Positions 63,536 to 64,000 of a stretch of 64,000 bases of DNA are shown one piece after another. The number at the start of each line of letters is the position of its first letter. Position 1 is the first letter of the stretch. The notes under the pieces were generated by a model that saw only the letters and a list, made by a program, of their open reading frames with translations, did no database searches and was not told where the DNA came from. Source of the stretch: Stercorarius parasiticus (Eukaryota; Chordata; Aves; Charadriiformes; Stercorariidae). The DNA is taken from NCBI GenBank assembly GCA_013396915.1, contig VWZL01002495.1, positions 248,001-312,000 of the forward strand. Reading direction: 5' to 3'. Both the position numbers and the translations under genes were made by a program.

Positions 63536-64000
63536 ATGCTGCCGTATAAAGCCCTGGTTCACTGCTTCTTTGAACACTGTATGCAGTTCTGGTCCCCTCA
63601 TTCCAAGCAGAATACATTAATGCTGGAAAAGGTTCAAGAGGTGGTAAGGGTGATCAAACGCATGGAGCAGCTTCTGTGTGAGGAACTCTGGAGTGGTCTA
63701 GGACACTTCAGATGGGAAAAGGGATATGTGGGGATGAGCTAATGTCACAGATGTCTACAAAAATCAAGGTCGCCCAGAGCGCATGTCTAGGGACGCGCTG
63801 TTTACTGTCCTTCCTGATACAAGTGTCTGGCAGCGAATAAAACAGTAAAATGAGAGTTCAGTATCATGCAAGGAGGTGGTTCTTCCTGGTACAGAAGGAA
63901 AAAAAAAAAAGCACTTTAAAGCACTTTTTGGATGCTGTATTTTTTACACAGTGAAAGGATATCTGGACAAGTGTTTGGAGAAAAATTTACTATAAAGTTT
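63536..64000 (+). mobile_element. Old CR1 LINE fragment, continues past window end
   Basis: Frame 63536-63742 reads LPYKALVHCFFEHCMQFWSP, then a block like LEKVQEVVRVIKRMEQLLCE, matching the CR1 ORF2 C-terminus ([18 protein letters not shown], then LERVQRRATRMI). The following sequence to 64000 fits weakly with the 3' UTR (for example GGATATCTGGACAAGTGTTT near 63957). Divergence is much higher than in the 24.7 and 44.9 kb copies, and the frame has decayed. The 3' terminus is not in the window. Confidence 0.75.

Noticed and set aside
1..64000. CRISPR arrays, tRNA or rRNA genes, retroviral LTR pairs
   Set aside because: No regularly spaced repeats, no cloverleaf with A and B boxes, no rRNA text, and no paired terminal repeats with TG...CA ends were found on reading; a dedicated search could still find small or decayed cases.

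Overview
This 64 kb window looks like an intergenic or deep intronic stretch of a bird genome. Three things point that way: CR1 non-LTR retrotransposons of several ages, most with the bird-typical 3' end (GGTCCCTTCCAACYC followed by ATTCTATGATTCT-like short repeats); an AT-rich, strongly CpG-poor background full of stop codons; and traces of older amniote repeats. No L1, Alu-like element, bacterial operon, rRNA, tRNA, CRISPR array or recognisable retroviral provirus was seen. The species cannot be named. One ambiguous base (n) lies at 40590.

Layout. 1-4000: unique AT-rich DNA with a possible old LINE trace near 1.8 kb. 4.0-4.6 kb: a 5'-truncated CR1 (+). 5.2-5.5 kb: an ancient CR1 (-). 5.5-24.7 kb: mostly unique DNA with a CR1 tail at 10.7 kb (-), a weak candidate coding exon on the minus strand at 12.55-12.76 kb, and a GC-richer patch at 17.76-18.16 kb that contains a long collinear hairpin. 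24.7-25.75 kb: a fairly young CR1 with a readable reverse-transcriptase segment. 25.75-44.4 kb: unique DNA with CR1 tails at 36.9 kb and 41.3 kb (both -) and simple repeats. 44.4-46.5 kb: an inverted pair of CR1s, a short minus copy followed by a 1.5 kb plus copy whose RT active site is ruined. 46.5-63.5 kb: unique DNA with a MIR/CORE-SINE relic at 48.6 kb, a CR1 tail at 50.3 kb, a (TA)n tract at 53.0 kb and the only CpG-rich patch at 60.73-60.95 kb, a possible promoter. 63.5-64.0 kb: an old CR1 running off the end.

The only confidently coding-derived sequence is decayed CR1 ORF2. No host protein-coding gene could be identified. The rest looks like a gene desert or large intron in which regulatory elements or noncoding RNA exons may hide. 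The best candidates are the 17.9 kb hairpin patch, the 29.1-29.5 kb patch and the 60.7-61.4 kb CpG and GC-rich region. Nothing in the window convincingly forms a new multi-gene system.
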